This document shows, piece after piece, positions 14,521 to 24,499 of a stretch of DNA of 64,000 nt. Made by a program: the position numbers and the translations under genes. Each line of letters begins with the position of its first letter. The stretch's first letter is position 1. The stretch comes from DASRDB01 sp035652815 (GTDB lineage Bacteria > Chloroflexota > Ktedonobacteria > Ktedonobacterales > Ktedonobacteraceae). Location of the stretch: positions 87,105-151,104 of the forward strand of contig DASRDB010000015.1 in NCBI GenBank assembly GCA_035652815.1, in the 5' to 3' direction. The notes under the pieces are model-generated. The model was not told the origin of the DNA. It did no database searches and was given only the letters and a program-made list of their open reading frames with translations.

Positions 14521-16845
14521 ATGTTTTATCGTCTCGGCAGATTTGCTTTTCGTTTCCGGTGGTGGATTGTAGCAGGTTGGATGATTGTTATCCTGGCAGG
14601 ATTACCCTTTGCTCCACAGGCAAGCAGCGTTTTGAAATCCGGTGGTTTCGTCAGCTCTGACATTGAATCGGAGCGAGCTGTCAATCTGCTGGCGCAAAAG
14701 CTGCATCTTGACCTTACGATTGTGCAGGTTATCTTTACCAGCCAGCGCTATACAGCCGATGACCCTCAATTTGTCCGAGAAGCGCAAGCCGCTTTAGCTA
14801 ATGTGCGCACCATGCCGGAAGTTGCGGGCGTCGTCAGCTTCACGGATAACCCGCGTCAGATTTCGCTTGATCGACATGCCGCTTATGTCAATGTCTTATT
14901 GAAGCCAGACCCGGATAGCGCGCCAAAACTGCTGCCGGAACTTCAGCGCCGCTTGCAGGCCGTTCCCGATCTGAAAACCAGCATAGGTGGAGGGCCAGTC
15001 TTCTACGAAGATATCCAATCTGTGAGCGAGCGCGACCTGCGGCGGGCAGAAATGCTGGCTTTTCCTTTTGCTATTATCGCCCTGCTGCTCGTCTTTCGCT
15101 CGGTGGTGGCCGCCATTTTACCTGCGCTGGTTGGCGGTGGCGCGGTGGTCGTTTCGCTTGCGCTTGTCTTCGGCCTCGGCCATATCACCGACCTTTCCAT
15201 CTTTGTCCTGAACATCACCACGCTTTTTGGCCTCGGCCTCGGCGTTGATTATTCGCTGTTCATGGTCAGCCGTTTCCGCGAGGAACTTGCGCATGGGCGG
15301 CCTGTGGAAGAGGCTGTGGCGCGAACGGTGGCAACAGCCGGGCGCGCCGTCACCTTCTCCGGTTTGACTGTCTCAATCGGGCTGATGGGCCTGATCCTTT
15401 TCCGCATCAACATGCTGCACTCGGTCGGCCTCGGAGGAGTCCTCGTAGTCCTGCTGGCGGTATTGGCCGCCATTACGCTGCTTCCGGCTGCTCTCGCGAT
15501 TATTGGTACGCGCATTAATGCCTTTCCTGTGCGTCTCCCGAGGCGCAAGAAAAGCGCTGCGCAGAACTCTGCACCCGGTCGAAATGGTACGCATCATGGC
15601 TTCTGGTATCGCCTCTCTCACTTTGTCATGCGCTACCCGGTGCGCGTCTTTGTGCCGGTGCTGCTCTTTCTGATTGCGCTCGGTCTGCCCTTTTTGAGTG
15701 TGCGCTTTTCCGCGCCTGACGCCTCTATTCTTCCCCAGGACGTTCCCTCGCGCGCTGCCTATGACTTACTCAATAGCCGTTTCAACGCGCGTGAAACGAC
15801 GCCGATCATCATAGCTGTGCAGACAACGGGTAATGTTCTGACGCCTCAGAATATTCGCAACCTCTATGCCTACGTGCGGCGTATTCAAGCCGATCCGCGT
15901 GTAGCCCGCGTGGATAGCATTGTCAGCGCCGACCCGCGTATCACGCTCGCGCAGTATGAACTACTCTACCAGCATCCCGAGCTGATTGCTGATCCCTACC
16001 TGGCAGCTTTTCTCAAGTCATCCGTATCAGGTAATGTCACCATGATTCAGGTTATCAGCAAGTACACTATGCTCGACCAGAACTCTATTGATCTGGTGCA
16101 GACCATCCGCAATACGAACCCTGGACATGGCATGACGATTCTTGTCGATGGAGGAACGGCTGGCAACATTGATTATGTGCAGTCGCTCTACACGGATTTT
16201 CCTATAGCCGTACTTGTAGTGGCAATTACAACCTATATTGTGCTGTTTCTCTTTTTCCGTTCGGTGGTGTTGCCTTTGAAAGCTATTTTGATGAATACGC
16301 TTTCTATTCTGGCGAGTTATGGTGCGCTGGTGGTCATTTTCCAGGATGGCTTTTTGCATCAAGTGCTTGGATTTACGCCACTTGGCTTTGTCGAGGCATC
16401 CAGTCCGATATTGCTATTCTGCTCGCTCTTTGGCCTGTCGATGGACTATGAAGTGTTTCTCCTCTCTCGCGTTCAGGAGGCTTTCTGGCAAACGGGCGAT
16501 AATACGCAGGCTGTGGCTCTGGGTTTGCAGCGCAGCGGGGGAATCATTACCAGTGCGGCGGTGATTGTGATTGTAGTGAGCGCCTGTTTTGCTACCGCAG
16601 ATATGATCCTGGTCAAAGCGCTTGGACTGGGTATGGCGCTTGCAGTGGCGCTCGATGCCAGCCTGGTGCGCGGCCTGCTGGTACCTTCCACTATGCGCCT
16701 GCTCGGCAACCTCAACTGGTGGCTGCCCTTTGTAGGTGTCCAGCGTCGTCCACCAGCTTTAGTTGAGGGCATAACTGAAACATACCCTGTGTCAGAAGAT
16801 GCCGAAGCAATCGATCAGGATGCCAGCATTGGAGGGACAAGATGA
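14521..16845 (+). CDS. MMPL-family RND transporter
   Basis: A 774-residue integral membrane protein with the duplicated RND layout: one helix, an external domain, five to six helices, then the same again. The helix 4-6 region of the first half contains FGLGLGVDYSLFMVSRFREE, the second half FGLSMDYEVFLLSRVQE, both with the charged residues of the proton relay (Asp-Tyr). MMPL proteins export lipids or antibiotics. The ATG at 14521 follows AAAGG; a TTG at 14464 would add 19 residues but has no ribosome binding site. Its stop overlaps the next start (ATGA), so the two are translationally coupled. Confidence 0.9.
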   Translation: MFYRLGRFAFRFRWWIVAGWMIVILAGLPFAPQASSVLKSGGFVSSDIESERAVNLLAQKLHLDLTIVQVIFTSQRYTADDPQFVREAQAALANVRTMPEVAGVVSFTDNPRQISLDRHAAYVNVLLKPDPDSAPKLLPELQRRLQAVPDLKTSIGGGPVFYEDIQSVSERDLRRAEMLAFPFAIIALLLVFRSVVAAILPALVGGGAVVVSLALVFGLGHITDLSIFVLNITTLFGLGLGVDYSLFMVSRFREELAHGRPVEEAVARTVATAGRAVTFSGLTVSIGLMGLILFRINMLHSVGLGGVLVVLLAVLAAITLLPAALAIIGTRINAFPVRLPRRKKSAAQNSAPGRNGTHHGFWYRLSHFVMRYPVRVFVPVLLFLIALGLPFLSVRFSAPDASILPQDVPSRAAYDLLNSRFNARETTPIIIAVQTTGNVLTPQNIRNLYAYVRRIQADPRVARVDSIVSADPRITLAQYELLYQHPELIADPYLAAFLKSSVSGNVTMIQVISKYTMLDQNSIDLVQTIRNTNPGHGMTILVDGGTAGNIDYVQSLYTDFPIAVLVVAITTYIVLFLFFRSVVLPLKAILMNTLSILASYGALVVIFQDGFLHQVLGFTPLGFVEASSPILLFCSLFGLSMDYEVFLLSRVQEAFWQTGDNTQAVALGLQRSGGIITSAAVIVIVVSACFATADMILVKALGLGMALAVALDASLVRGLLVPSTMRLLGNLNWWLPFVGVQRRPPALVEGITETYPVSEDAEAIDQDASIGGTR

Positions 16846-17963
16846 GGAAACAGCTAATGCGGAAATTGCACAAACAATCTCTGTTCGCTCTCCTTGCTTT
16901 GCTGGCATGGCTACTTACATCATGTGCCTTCCCTGGTATGGCATCTACTTCTGCACAGTTGCCAATTGTAAGCGCATCGCCAACGCCTACCGTTTTGCCG
17001 CCGGTGCGTTTTCCGCAGGATGAGGCGGCGCATCGCGATCTGACCGAGTGGTGGTACTATACCGGGCATATGAATGCGGTCAGTCCTTCGGGCCAGCAGC
17101 ATCATTATGGCTTCGAGCTGGTCTTCTTTCAGGTACTGCGAGGCGATTTTCCGCCCGTCTATGCGGCGCATTTTGCAATCAGCGATGTTACACGAGGCGA
17201 GTTCCACTTCGACCAGCGCCAGCAAACCGAACCGAACGCCATTATTCCAAATGGCACTTCAACACGTGGCATCGATGTCCATATCAATGACTGGTCTATC
17301 CAGGGCGTGAACGGGTTGGATACGCTATCCGCTTCAATGTCGAATTATCTTTTGCATGTGACCTTGCATGGCTTAAAGCCGCCTGTGCTGCATAATGGTA
17401 ATGGCCTTATTACCTATGGGCTGGCCGGTTTTTCCTACTACTATTCGCGTACTCGCATGGCGCTGGCAGGTTCGCTGGTCGATCATGGGCAATCGCTCTC
17501 CGTCACTGGCGAGGCCTGGATGGACCACCAGTGGGGTAACTTCTTAACATTGGCAGGTGGCGGCTGGGATTGGTTTAGCATTCAACTGAACGACAATACC
17601 GAGATGATGCTGTATTTCATCCGCGATGCCTCTGGCCATGTCATATCAACCTATGTAAGTTATATTACGCCGGATGCCAAAGATATCCTGCTCCCGGCAA
17701 GCGCTCTTACGTCGCGTGTTCTGAGTACCTGGCATAGTCCGGCGACCGGCGCGACTTATCCCTCTGGCTGGCAGCTAGAAATAAACGATCCTCGAATACA
17801 CGCCTCATTGCGTCTTATTCCCGAACTCAAGGATCAGGAGTTGCTCGCTTACTCATCGACGGGCAATAGCTATTGGGAGGGCGCGGTCTCGATTACCGGT
17901 CAGAGCGCTGGAGGTGCGGTTTCTGGTGAAGGCTACGTTGAATTGACGGGTTATGCGCGATAG
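16842..17963 (+). CDS. AttH/CrtC-like lipoprotein (lipocalin-type hydratase family)
   Basis: The N-terminus is basic followed by a hydrophobic stretch and a lipobox (LLTSC, Cys about residue 28), so the protein is probably a lipid-anchored exoprotein. The mature part has the family hallmark EWWYYTGHMNA, then YGFELVFFQ and WMDHQWG, found in AttH and in carotenoid 1,2-hydratase (CrtC). Family members hydrate carotenoids or act on lipid-like molecules; the exact reaction is unknown here. Overlap of four bases with the MMPL exporter gene suggests a joint role in handling an exported lipid. Confidence 0.85.
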   Translation: MRKQLMRKLHKQSLFALLALLAWLLTSCAFPGMASTSAQLPIVSASPTPTVLPPVRFPQDEAAHRDLTEWWYYTGHMNAVSPSGQQHHYGFELVFFQVLRGDFPPVYAAHFAISDVTRGEFHFDQRQQTEPNAIIPNGTSTRGIDVHINDWSIQGVNGLDTLSASMSNYLLHVTLHGLKPPVLHNGNGLITYGLAGFSYYYSRTRMALAGSLVDHGQSLSVTGEAWMDHQWGNFLTLAGGGWDWFSIQLNDNTEMMLYFIRDASGHVISTYVSYITPDAKDILLPASALTSRVLSTWHSPATGATYPSGWQLEINDPRIHASLRLIPELKDQELLAYSSTGNSYWEGAVSITGQSAGGAVSGEGYVELTGYAR

Positions 17964-18067
17964 CAGAGCTTACTTTTGGCTCTCTTCATTGACGAACCTC
18001 ATCCCTTATATGGTATACTCTTCAGGTACCTTCAGGCTATTTTAAGCTAAAGAAGCTGAAAGCTGTT

Positions 18068-18132
18068 GATAAACAAGGTAACATTGTAATGCAATATGTG
18101 TTACAATGTGTAATTATGCTGTTGTGTTTATC
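18068..18132. promoter_or_regulatory. Nested inverted repeats upstream of the sensor kinase gene
   Basis: Two perfect dyads share nearly the same centre: GATAAACA (18068-18075) with TGTTTATC (18125-18132), and ACATTGTAA (18081-18089) with TTACAATGT (18101-18109). They are 80 bases upstream of the kinase start. This looks like a double operator or a long RNA stem. The TGTTACAATGTG type half-site is compatible with a dimeric repressor; which one is unknown. Confidence 0.55.
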
Positions 18133-18211
18133 ATTTTGTGAAAGCGATATGAGGCATCACCACCAGATTGATAAATATCAACGCTGAACGGTGAGGGGAG
18201 TAGAACAAGAT

Positions 18212-21049
18212 ATGCAGACCAACATCCAGATACCCTCACCAGAAGAGTTTACGCTGATCGAACGTGTTGCGCGCATCGTCTCTAGTATGCGCGGAGCCAG
18301 ACCCGATTATGCGCATCTCGCCGCAGAACTTGCGCCCGTTATTCCATTTGATGTCTTTGGCATCGTTCTACTCCGGCATGACCGCCAGGCTGTTCGCGTG
18401 AATGTATGCACGCGCGAAGAAGAGGGTTGGAAGGCACATTACCACCAGCATCCTCTCGCAGATTCCATGCTGGAACAGCTTCTTTTGCAGGGCACACCTG
18501 TTGACACGGAGCAGTTGCCTGATACAACCACGCCCGTCTCTCTCTACCTTGATTCTGTAACGGGGATGGTTGTGTGCAACTATCCGACCGGCCTGGATGG
18601 TTCACCTGCTGAAAGCGGGGATGCTCTTAGTGGTAATCCACAGCTTCATTCAACACTGATTGTCCCGCTTGCGGTTCGAGACCGGATACTGGGTTCCCTG
18701 GAACTGGGGAGTATTCGTTCAAAGGCATACGATGACGAGCGGGTGCAGCGGCTCATTGGGGTGGTGGCGCGTGTGCTGGCAGCGGCCATTGAAAGCGCTC
18801 AGGTCGGAGGCAGCGTCGAAATCCAGGATCGCCAGCGCCAGGAACTCAAGGAAGTGACGAGCGCCCTCACTTCCAAAATGGATCTTTCTATGATCCTGAA
18901 AAGAGTAGCGGTTGGCATCACCAATGCGTTGCATGTGGCCTCGGCGATTATCATCTATGATTCGCAAAAAAGTCGTTTGCGCCTGGAGGCGCAGCAAGGG
19001 ATAGAGGCCGAACCGCTTCGGCACTTTATCTCGCAAAAAGGGGTATTGAGCAGCGGCTGTATAATTGGCTATTCCCTCAAACATCGCCAGCCTTGCATCT
19101 CGAACGATATCTTACAAGATGAGCGGTTCCCTGTGTGCCAGACATTCGCTGCTCAACATAACATGCGTTCGGTATTTTGCTATCCTCTTGTTGCAGATAC
19201 CCAGGTCTTTGGCGTAATTCTTTTACTCTCGCCAGAGCCTGGAGGGTTCACCCCGCTCAAAGCTGATATTCTTTCGTTATTTGCCAGCCAGGCTACGATT
19301 GCCATTCGTACCAGTATGTTACTGGAAGCCGCTAGAAAGCGCCAGCGCTTTCAGAAGGCTCTGGAACAATTGGAAAAATCCAGCCACGTTTCTATACCAG
19401 AACAGGATGAACTGGCTTTGTTGAAGCGAGTGCAAGAGGAGACCGAGCAGACTTTTGGTATCAGTTTTAACAGCCTCTTGCGTTTCATTAGCGATCATCT
19501 TTTAGCTGGCAGCGAGCGGGATTGGCAATCCATCCTTCAGGCCCTTGATGAGCCATCGGTTATTGGTTTGCAAGGAGAACCCCCGCCTCTCATAGAGAAT
19601 GCTTTGGTCGAGCCGAGAACGGGTTTCGTTGAAGATGGATCCGACCTGTTGATCCAAACGGCTGAGGCAGCGCTGAATCGTGCGGATTTTATTGATCATG
19701 TCGGAACAGCTTTTTCGCTGGACACGAGTGAGATATCTTCGCTTGATACGACGATTATCCCGCAATTTTACGAGCGTATGGCTCGCGATATGCAAGATTC
19801 CTGGTTTATCGTTGATCTACAGGGGCGTTGTATCTATTTGAATCCGGCAGCGAAAATCTTTTGCGGCACGCAATTGGATACGGCAGGTACCGTGAGTATG
19901 GTTTCTCAATTGCTGACGCCCAGAGCCGATCAGATTTTGCGCCATACACCGCCACTTACACTGTGCGATGCCTTAGCTGGAGTTGTTGCCCGCGCCCGCC
20001 AACCAGATGAAGTGCAGTCTTTTCTTGATGATTTTACTTCTGTCCAACAACCAGTAAGATCATCGTCTCTGGCAACTGCCGGACAGGAACAATCAGGAGC
20101 ATCACGACCACAGACAGCGCCATTGTATACATTGCGCTGCGCTGTGGCGGCGGACCCCGTATCTGAAGGCGACCAGACTGCGACGCGGGAACACATGCAT
20201 TCTTTGGGGCGCTCAGCTGGTCTGTCCTTTCCTGATAATGCGCCATCTGATCATTATTTTCAATTTATTCGTCATCCACTCTATAATGCTGATGGCCAAC
20301 TCATCGCCAATGCTTTACAGGTGCATGATGTGACCGCTCAGGTTCGAGATGAGCGCAATAAATCAGTCTTGCTTTCTTCGGTTTCTCATGACCTGCGCAC
20401 TCCATTGACTGCTATCAAGGCGGCGGTAAGTGGCCTCTTGCAACCTGGAGTCGAGTGGGATGATAAAACCTATCGCGAGATGCTTGAGGACATTGATGCG
20501 GAGGCAGATCACCTGCACCTGTTAATCAATTCGATGGTGGAAATGTCGCGAATTGAAATGGGAGCGCTTGTCCTCGAAAAAGAATGGTGCGATCTCGTTG
20601 AAATCGTACATAGCACGCTTTCACGCGCAGGGCGTGTCCTCGAAGATCACAAGCTTCACCTGGACTTTGAGCCGAATTTACCGCTGATTTACGTCGATTA
20701 CTTGCAAATGAAGCGCGTCTTTCATAATTTGCTCGAAAATGCAGCGCGGCATAGTCCACCTGCTTCCGAAATTTTACTTACTGCGCACTCGACCGGAAGC
20801 AGCACAACACCTGGTAGGGGAGAAGAGGGAGGCTTTATTCGCGTACAGGTTATCGATCATGGAAGAGGAGTACCTGAGGAGGAGCGAGAGCGCATCTTTA
20901 AAACGTTTTACAGCCTGGACCCGCACAGGTCAGGGCTTGGTCTGGCTATTTGTCGCGGTATTATTGAAGCACATCATGGGCGTATCTGGGTAGAATCTGC
21001 TCCAGACGGGGGGGCCTGTTTTGTCTTTGTTTTACCTGTTTCCTCGTAG
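18212..21049 (+). CDS. Sensor histidine kinase with two GAF domains and a PAS domain
   Basis: A 945-residue soluble kinase with no membrane helix. It appears to have GAF-like domains at about residues 20-195 and 220-375, a linker, a PAS-like domain from about 520, then HisKA with the H-box SHDLRTPLTAI (phosphorylated His about residue 725) and a HATPase with NLLENAARHSP, a G1 box (DHGRGVP) and G2 box (SGLGLAICRGI). The C-terminal kinase half resembles KdpD. GGGGAG precedes the ATG at 18212. The response regulator follows 115 bases downstream, so they are probably a pair. The signal is unknown; GAF domains commonly bind cyclic nucleotides, haem or redox ligands. Confidence 0.9.
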   Translation: MQTNIQIPSPEEFTLIERVARIVSSMRGARPDYAHLAAELAPVIPFDVFGIVLLRHDRQAVRVNVCTREEEGWKAHYHQHPLADSMLEQLLLQGTPVDTEQLPDTTTPVSLYLDSVTGMVVCNYPTGLDGSPAESGDALSGNPQLHSTLIVPLAVRDRILGSLELGSIRSKAYDDERVQRLIGVVARVLAAAIESAQVGGSVEIQDRQRQELKEVTSALTSKMDLSMILKRVAVGITNALHVASAIIIYDSQKSRLRLEAQQGIEAEPLRHFISQKGVLSSGCIIGYSLKHRQPCISNDILQDERFPVCQTFAAQHNMRSVFCYPLVADTQVFGVILLLSPEPGGFTPLKADILSLFASQATIAIRTSMLLEAARKRQRFQKALEQLEKSSHVSIPEQDELALLKRVQEETEQTFGISFNSLLRFISDHLLAGSERDWQSILQALDEPSVIGLQGEPPPLIENALVEPRTGFVEDGSDLLIQTAEAALNRADFIDHVGTAFSLDTSEISSLDTTIIPQFYERMARDMQDSWFIVDLQGRCIYLNPAAKIFCGTQLDTAGTVSMVSQLLTPRADQILRHTPPLTLCDALAGVVARARQPDEVQSFLDDFTSVQQPVRSSSLATAGQEQSGASRPQTAPLYTLRCAVAADPVSEGDQTATREHMHSLGRSAGLSFPDNAPSDHYFQFIRHPLYNADGQLIANALQVHDVTAQVRDERNKSVLLSSVSHDLRTPLTAIKAAVSGLLQPGVEWDDKTYREMLEDIDAEADHLHLLINSMVEMSRIEMGALVLEKEWCDLVEIVHSTLSRAGRVLEDHKLHLDFEPNLPLIYVDYLQMKRVFHNLLENAARHSPPASEILLTAHSTGSSTTPGRGEEGGFIRVQVIDHGRGVPEEERERIFKTFYSLDPHRSGLGLAICRGIIEAHHGRIWVESAPDGGACFVFVLPVSS

Positions 21050-21164
21050 TTGCAGTACCCTCAAGTGGGTCTAAAAGGAACATAGCTCCTGCCCCCGTAG
21101 AGGGAAAGTATACACAGCGAATCCGAAAAGGTCAAGTGGAAATGCATTAAGGAGTGCTGGCTAC

Positions 21165-21929
21165 ATGAAAAACAGGGGTAAACGTATCCTTGTGGTTGAC
21201 GATGACCCACCAATTCAACGCGCTCTACGGCGCAACTTACTCGTGAGTGGGTATGAGGTGCTGGTTGCAGATAACGGTAAAGAAGCTGTTGAAATCGCGC
21301 GTGAGCATCAGCCGGATCTCATCCTGCTTGATCTCTGGCTTCCAGGTGAAGTAGATGGACTTGAGGTGTGCGCCCAGGTAAGACAGTGGAGCCAGATACC
21401 GATTATTGTGGTCTCAGCCCGTACCGATGAGCAGCAAAAAGTGCAGGCGCTTGATCTGGGGGCGGATGATTATCTCACCAAGCCGTTTAGTAATGATGAA
21501 TTGCTTGCCCGCATCCGCGCTTGCCTGCGGCGGGCTAATGCCAGCCAGGAGAGTGAACTTGCCCAGGAGCCGGAGGTGTTGAGTAGTATCGATGGCTACC
21601 TCTGCATCAATCTTGCTCGCCGACTGGTAACGGTAAGAAATAAGGATATTAAGCTGACGCCGACTGAATTTGAGCTGCTGCGCCAGTTGATGTTGCATGC
21701 TGGTAAAGTGCTTACCCATCGCTCCCTTTTGAAGGCTGTCTGGGGACCAGAGTATGGCGAAGAGGCCGATTACTTGCGCGTCTACATTCGACAGTTACGC
21801 CGGAAGATTGAGGAGAAGCCTGCCGAACCCCGGTACATTCTGACCGAGCCGGGGGTAGGGTATGTCTTCAATGTACAGGTGACAGCGCAGAGCGGTATAC
21901 CCTTTTCTCCTAGTTCGGTAGAGGCATAA
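21165..21929 (+). CDS. OmpR/KdpE-type response regulator
   Basis: A REC domain (phospho-acceptor Asp56 in LILLDLWLPG, acidic pair in VVDDDPP, Lys in TKPFSND) is followed by a winged helix DNA-binding domain of the OmpR/PhoB class (LTPTEFELLRQL, YLRVYIRQLRRKIE, EPGVGYVF). The C-terminal motif is close to that of KdpE. AAGGAG precedes the ATG. It is likely phosphorylated by the kinase encoded just upstream. No kdp genes are in the window, so a potassium role is not supported. Confidence 0.9.
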   Translation: MKNRGKRILVVDDDPPIQRALRRNLLVSGYEVLVADNGKEAVEIAREHQPDLILLDLWLPGEVDGLEVCAQVRQWSQIPIIVVSARTDEQQKVQALDLGADDYLTKPFSNDELLARIRACLRRANASQESELAQEPEVLSSIDGYLCINLARRLVTVRNKDIKLTPTEFELLRQLMLHAGKVLTHRSLLKAVWGPEYGEEADYLRVYIRQLRRKIEEKPAEPRYILTEPGVGYVFNVQVTAQSGIPFSPSSVEA

Positions 21930-22069
21930 ATCGGAAATAAGCAGCTTTTCAAAACCAATTTTTGAGATTTTTATACAATCTTAATGCATTTTAACTGGAT
22001 TTTTATGCCTTTGACTTTTATTTTATCGTAAACTGCATGCGGTACAGTGTGGCTCAGACGAGGAAAACG

Positions 22070-23026
22070 ATGAAGCAGCAGAAAATTGAAAAAAGAAGCA
22101 TGTCAGAAACGGGAAGTTCGATGGGCCTTCCCGCTTCTGTTACATTGCCAAAAAAACGGCTGCGCGTTTTAATTGCCGGAGAAAGGAAGCTCCAGAGCCA
22201 CTTCAATCAGATTCTTGCCGCGAATATTCGAAGTTGGGGATACGAGGCCGTCATCCTGTCCTGGTTGAACTTACCGCATGGTGGGGGTGTTCCAGTTGAA
22301 GGAGATGTGTTAATATATGACCTTGATGACTCGTTTTTCCCAGCGGTTGGGGAGGAAGAAGGTGGAAAATGGAGGAGTTTTTCATGGGAAAATGATTCAG
22401 ATGAGCAGCCTGGGGTGCGGCTTGCGATTGTCTTGAGTACCCGGTCCATCTCGCGGGATATGCTGGAGCGGATGGGAGCGGTAGCCTTGCTGCATAAACC
22501 ATTTGAAATGGAATTATTGCAGCGTTATTTAACAGTATTTCAAAAGCTCTTATATGATGAACCTGCCAGGCAGGAAGCGGAGCGGCGTGTGTTGCGCAGT
22601 GGACGTAAAGGTTCATCACGCTCGTCGTCATCTCGACAGGTGAGTAGACGATCTCGCATTCTGGTGGTTGATGATCATGTAGAGGTTGCTCGGTCGATCT
22701 GTCAATGTCTGGAATTTGAGGAGCAGTATGAGGTAAGGGTTGCAAATGACGGGTTACAGGCGCTTGAAGAGTGCTTGAGCTGGCAACCTCATTGTATCAT
22801 TACCGACCTCATCATGCCCTGGATGAATGGATTTCAAGTCATGCGCTGCCTCAACGTTGGCGCTCCACGGAGTTTGCCGCAGGTAGTAGTGTTGAGTGCG
22901 TTGATGAAGCATGAATTTCCGCTCCAGCGCTCCTATTTGCGTGGAAGAGCGGTAGTCTACGTTGACAAACCATTTTCAATAGATCAATTGTTGCGTGCCG
23001 TAGCTCAGGTGCTGGCACAATCATAA
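22070..23026 (+). CDS. Double receiver protein (degenerate REC plus REC)
   Basis: The C-terminal domain (about residues 200-318) is a normal receiver: acidic pair in LVVDDHVEV, acceptor Asp in ITDLIMPWMNG, Lys in VDKPFS. The N-terminal domain (about residues 30-175) looks receiver-like (LIYDLDDS in the acceptor position, LLHKPFEME at the end) but lacks the first acidic pair. A Ser/Arg-rich linker joins them. The start at 22070 follows GAGGA; an ATG at 22037 is an alternative. It opens the chemosensory operon and, with the following DUF4388 gene, could be the split equivalent of a PATAN-REC protein. Confidence 0.8.
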   Translation: MKQQKIEKRSMSETGSSMGLPASVTLPKKRLRVLIAGERKLQSHFNQILAANIRSWGYEAVILSWLNLPHGGGVPVEGDVLIYDLDDSFFPAVGEEEGGKWRSFSWENDSDEQPGVRLAIVLSTRSISRDMLERMGAVALLHKPFEMELLQRYLTVFQKLLYDEPARQEAERRVLRSGRKGSSRSSSSRQVSRRSRILVVDDHVEVARSICQCLEFEEQYEVRVANDGLQALEECLSWQPHCIITDLIMPWMNGFQVMRCLNVGAPRSLPQVVVLSALMKHEFPLQRSYLRGRAVVYVDKPFSIDQLLRAVAQVLAQS

Positions 23027-23119
23027 AAGCGCTGCTTGTAGAACCTGCCGCAGGTCTTATGTTAGGGAATGTGTGGCATGTATACGCAGAAGGCTGTTTT
23101 CGGTAAAGAAGAGGGAATC

Positions 23120-24499
23120 ATGGAGCCACAAGATCGCATAATGGATGGAGATTTGCAAACGCTCGGTCTCCAATCTATTCTCAAAATGCTTGCACTCAGT
23201 GGAAAGACAGGCACGCTCATTGTGCGTTCTGGGCCGGAAACACTTTCAATTAGCTTGCGTAAAGGTCAGATTGTAGCCCTGCGCGAGGAGGGAGTACCGC
23301 AACCTGATATTCTTGGCATGCTCTGTTTGATTAACAAGCTTGATCCGACGCGGGCACAGTACATACGAGAATCGTCCCAGGGAAATATGCAGGTTGCTCT
23401 GAGGATGCTTGTTGAGCGTGGCTGGATGAATCCTACCGAGGTGCAGCAGCGCCTGGAATTTGCCATCATGCAATCCATCAGCCACGCTTTGCGCTGGGTT
23501 GATGGCCGCTTCTCCTTTCATCGTCAAGTGATACAGCTTGAGAATGGCGTGCGCCCTCTGGATGTTGATAGCGTCCTGCTTGAAGCCCTTCGTCAGGCCG
23601 ATGAATGGGAGGAGATGGGGGAGATGCTGCTGACGCGCACCACTGTTGCGCGCTGGTTGCCGGAAGTCAGCAAAGATGTGCGAAGCCTGGGCCTGAGCCA
23701 GGATCATATCGAGGTATTGTGTCTTGCGAATGGAGAAGTGCCTCTACAGGCGATGGCAATGGTTCTCATGCTTCCCGAAGCGCGTGTTGCGAAAATACTG
23801 CATCGTCTGATCGAATTGCGTTTGATCGAGGTCGTTGATACGGCTTTAGAGGCAGAATTGCAACAAAACCTCTCCAACATTATTATCATGTCTCAACATA
23901 CTCTCGCCAAGCAGCGCCAGAATTCGACACCGGAAAAGCATCTTCTCGGCTTGATTAAAACCCTTACGCAGTGTATTAATGGCCTGTTGATTCATCATGG
24001 TACCTATGCCAAAAGCCTGCGCGGGCGTGGACAGGTACCATTTGGCGAGGTCGTGCGCTACCTTGAGAAACGTTTTGCCCATCCCTTGCAGTTGCTTTCT
24101 CGCCAGCAATATCCTATCCTGGATACCGTTTCTTTCGTCAATGGCCAGCTCGATTGCAGTGAGATAAGCAATCTTGATCAGCTTGTCAAAGGCGAGCAAC
24201 TGGAAGAGTTTTATTGGGAAGCCGTGTTGGGGCTGACCGTCTTTCTGCGAACGGTGTTTGCGACACTGCTGAATGATGAGGTTGGCAATTCGCATACTGG
24301 GCGACAGCTCAATACGGCCTGGAAAGCGTTTCTCACGGAACTGGATCAGGAAATCCAGCAGTACCAGTTATATCGCGCTCATCAAAACGCACAACGTAAC
24401 CGGAATAATGACACCACGAATTGGAATACCAGAAATATGATGTCCCAGAGTGAAGGCCATTCCCTCTGGTCGCCTGAAACGCAAAGGAGGTCCATGTAG
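23120..24499 (+). CDS. DUF4388 (PATAN) domain protein
   Basis: The N-terminal ~100 residues match the PATAN/DUF4388 pattern (GDLQTLGLQSILKMLALSGKTG, here given as GDLQTLGLQSILKML then SGKTG, followed by LRKGQIVAL). In cyanobacterial Pix/Pil chemosensory systems PATAN domains are joined to CheY-like receivers and act on the type IV pilus motor. The remaining ~350 residues are helical and unrecognised. The start at 23120 follows AGAGGG. The next gene, a CheY-like protein, starts directly at the stop codon after an AAAGGAGG located inside this gene. Confidence 0.8.
   Translation: MEPQDRIMDGDLQTLGLQSILKMLALSGKTGTLIVRSGPETLSISLRKGQIVALREEGVPQPDILGMLCLINKLDPTRAQYIRESSQGNMQVALRMLVERGWMNPTEVQQRLEFAIMQSISHALRWVDGRFSFHRQVIQLENGVRPLDVDSVLLEALRQADEWEEMGEMLLTRTTVARWLPEVSKDVRSLGLSQDHIEVLCLANGEVPLQAMAMVLMLPEARVAKILHRLIELRLIEVVDTALEAELQQNLSNIIIMSQHTLAKQRQNSTPEKHLLGLIKTLTQCINGLLIHHGTYAKSLRGRGQVPFGEVVRYLEKRFAHPLQLLSRQQYPILDTVSFVNGQLDCSEISNLDQLVKGEQLEEFYWEAVLGLTVFLRTVFATLLNDEVGNSHTGRQLNTAWKAFLTELDQEIQQYQLYRAHQNAQRNRNNDTTNWNTRNMMSQSEGHSLWSPETQRRSM

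Noticed and set aside
21165..21929. Assignment of the regulator as KdpE of a potassium system
   Set aside because: The C-terminus is KdpE-like, but no kdp transport genes lie nearby and the kinase lacks the KdpD N-terminal domain.
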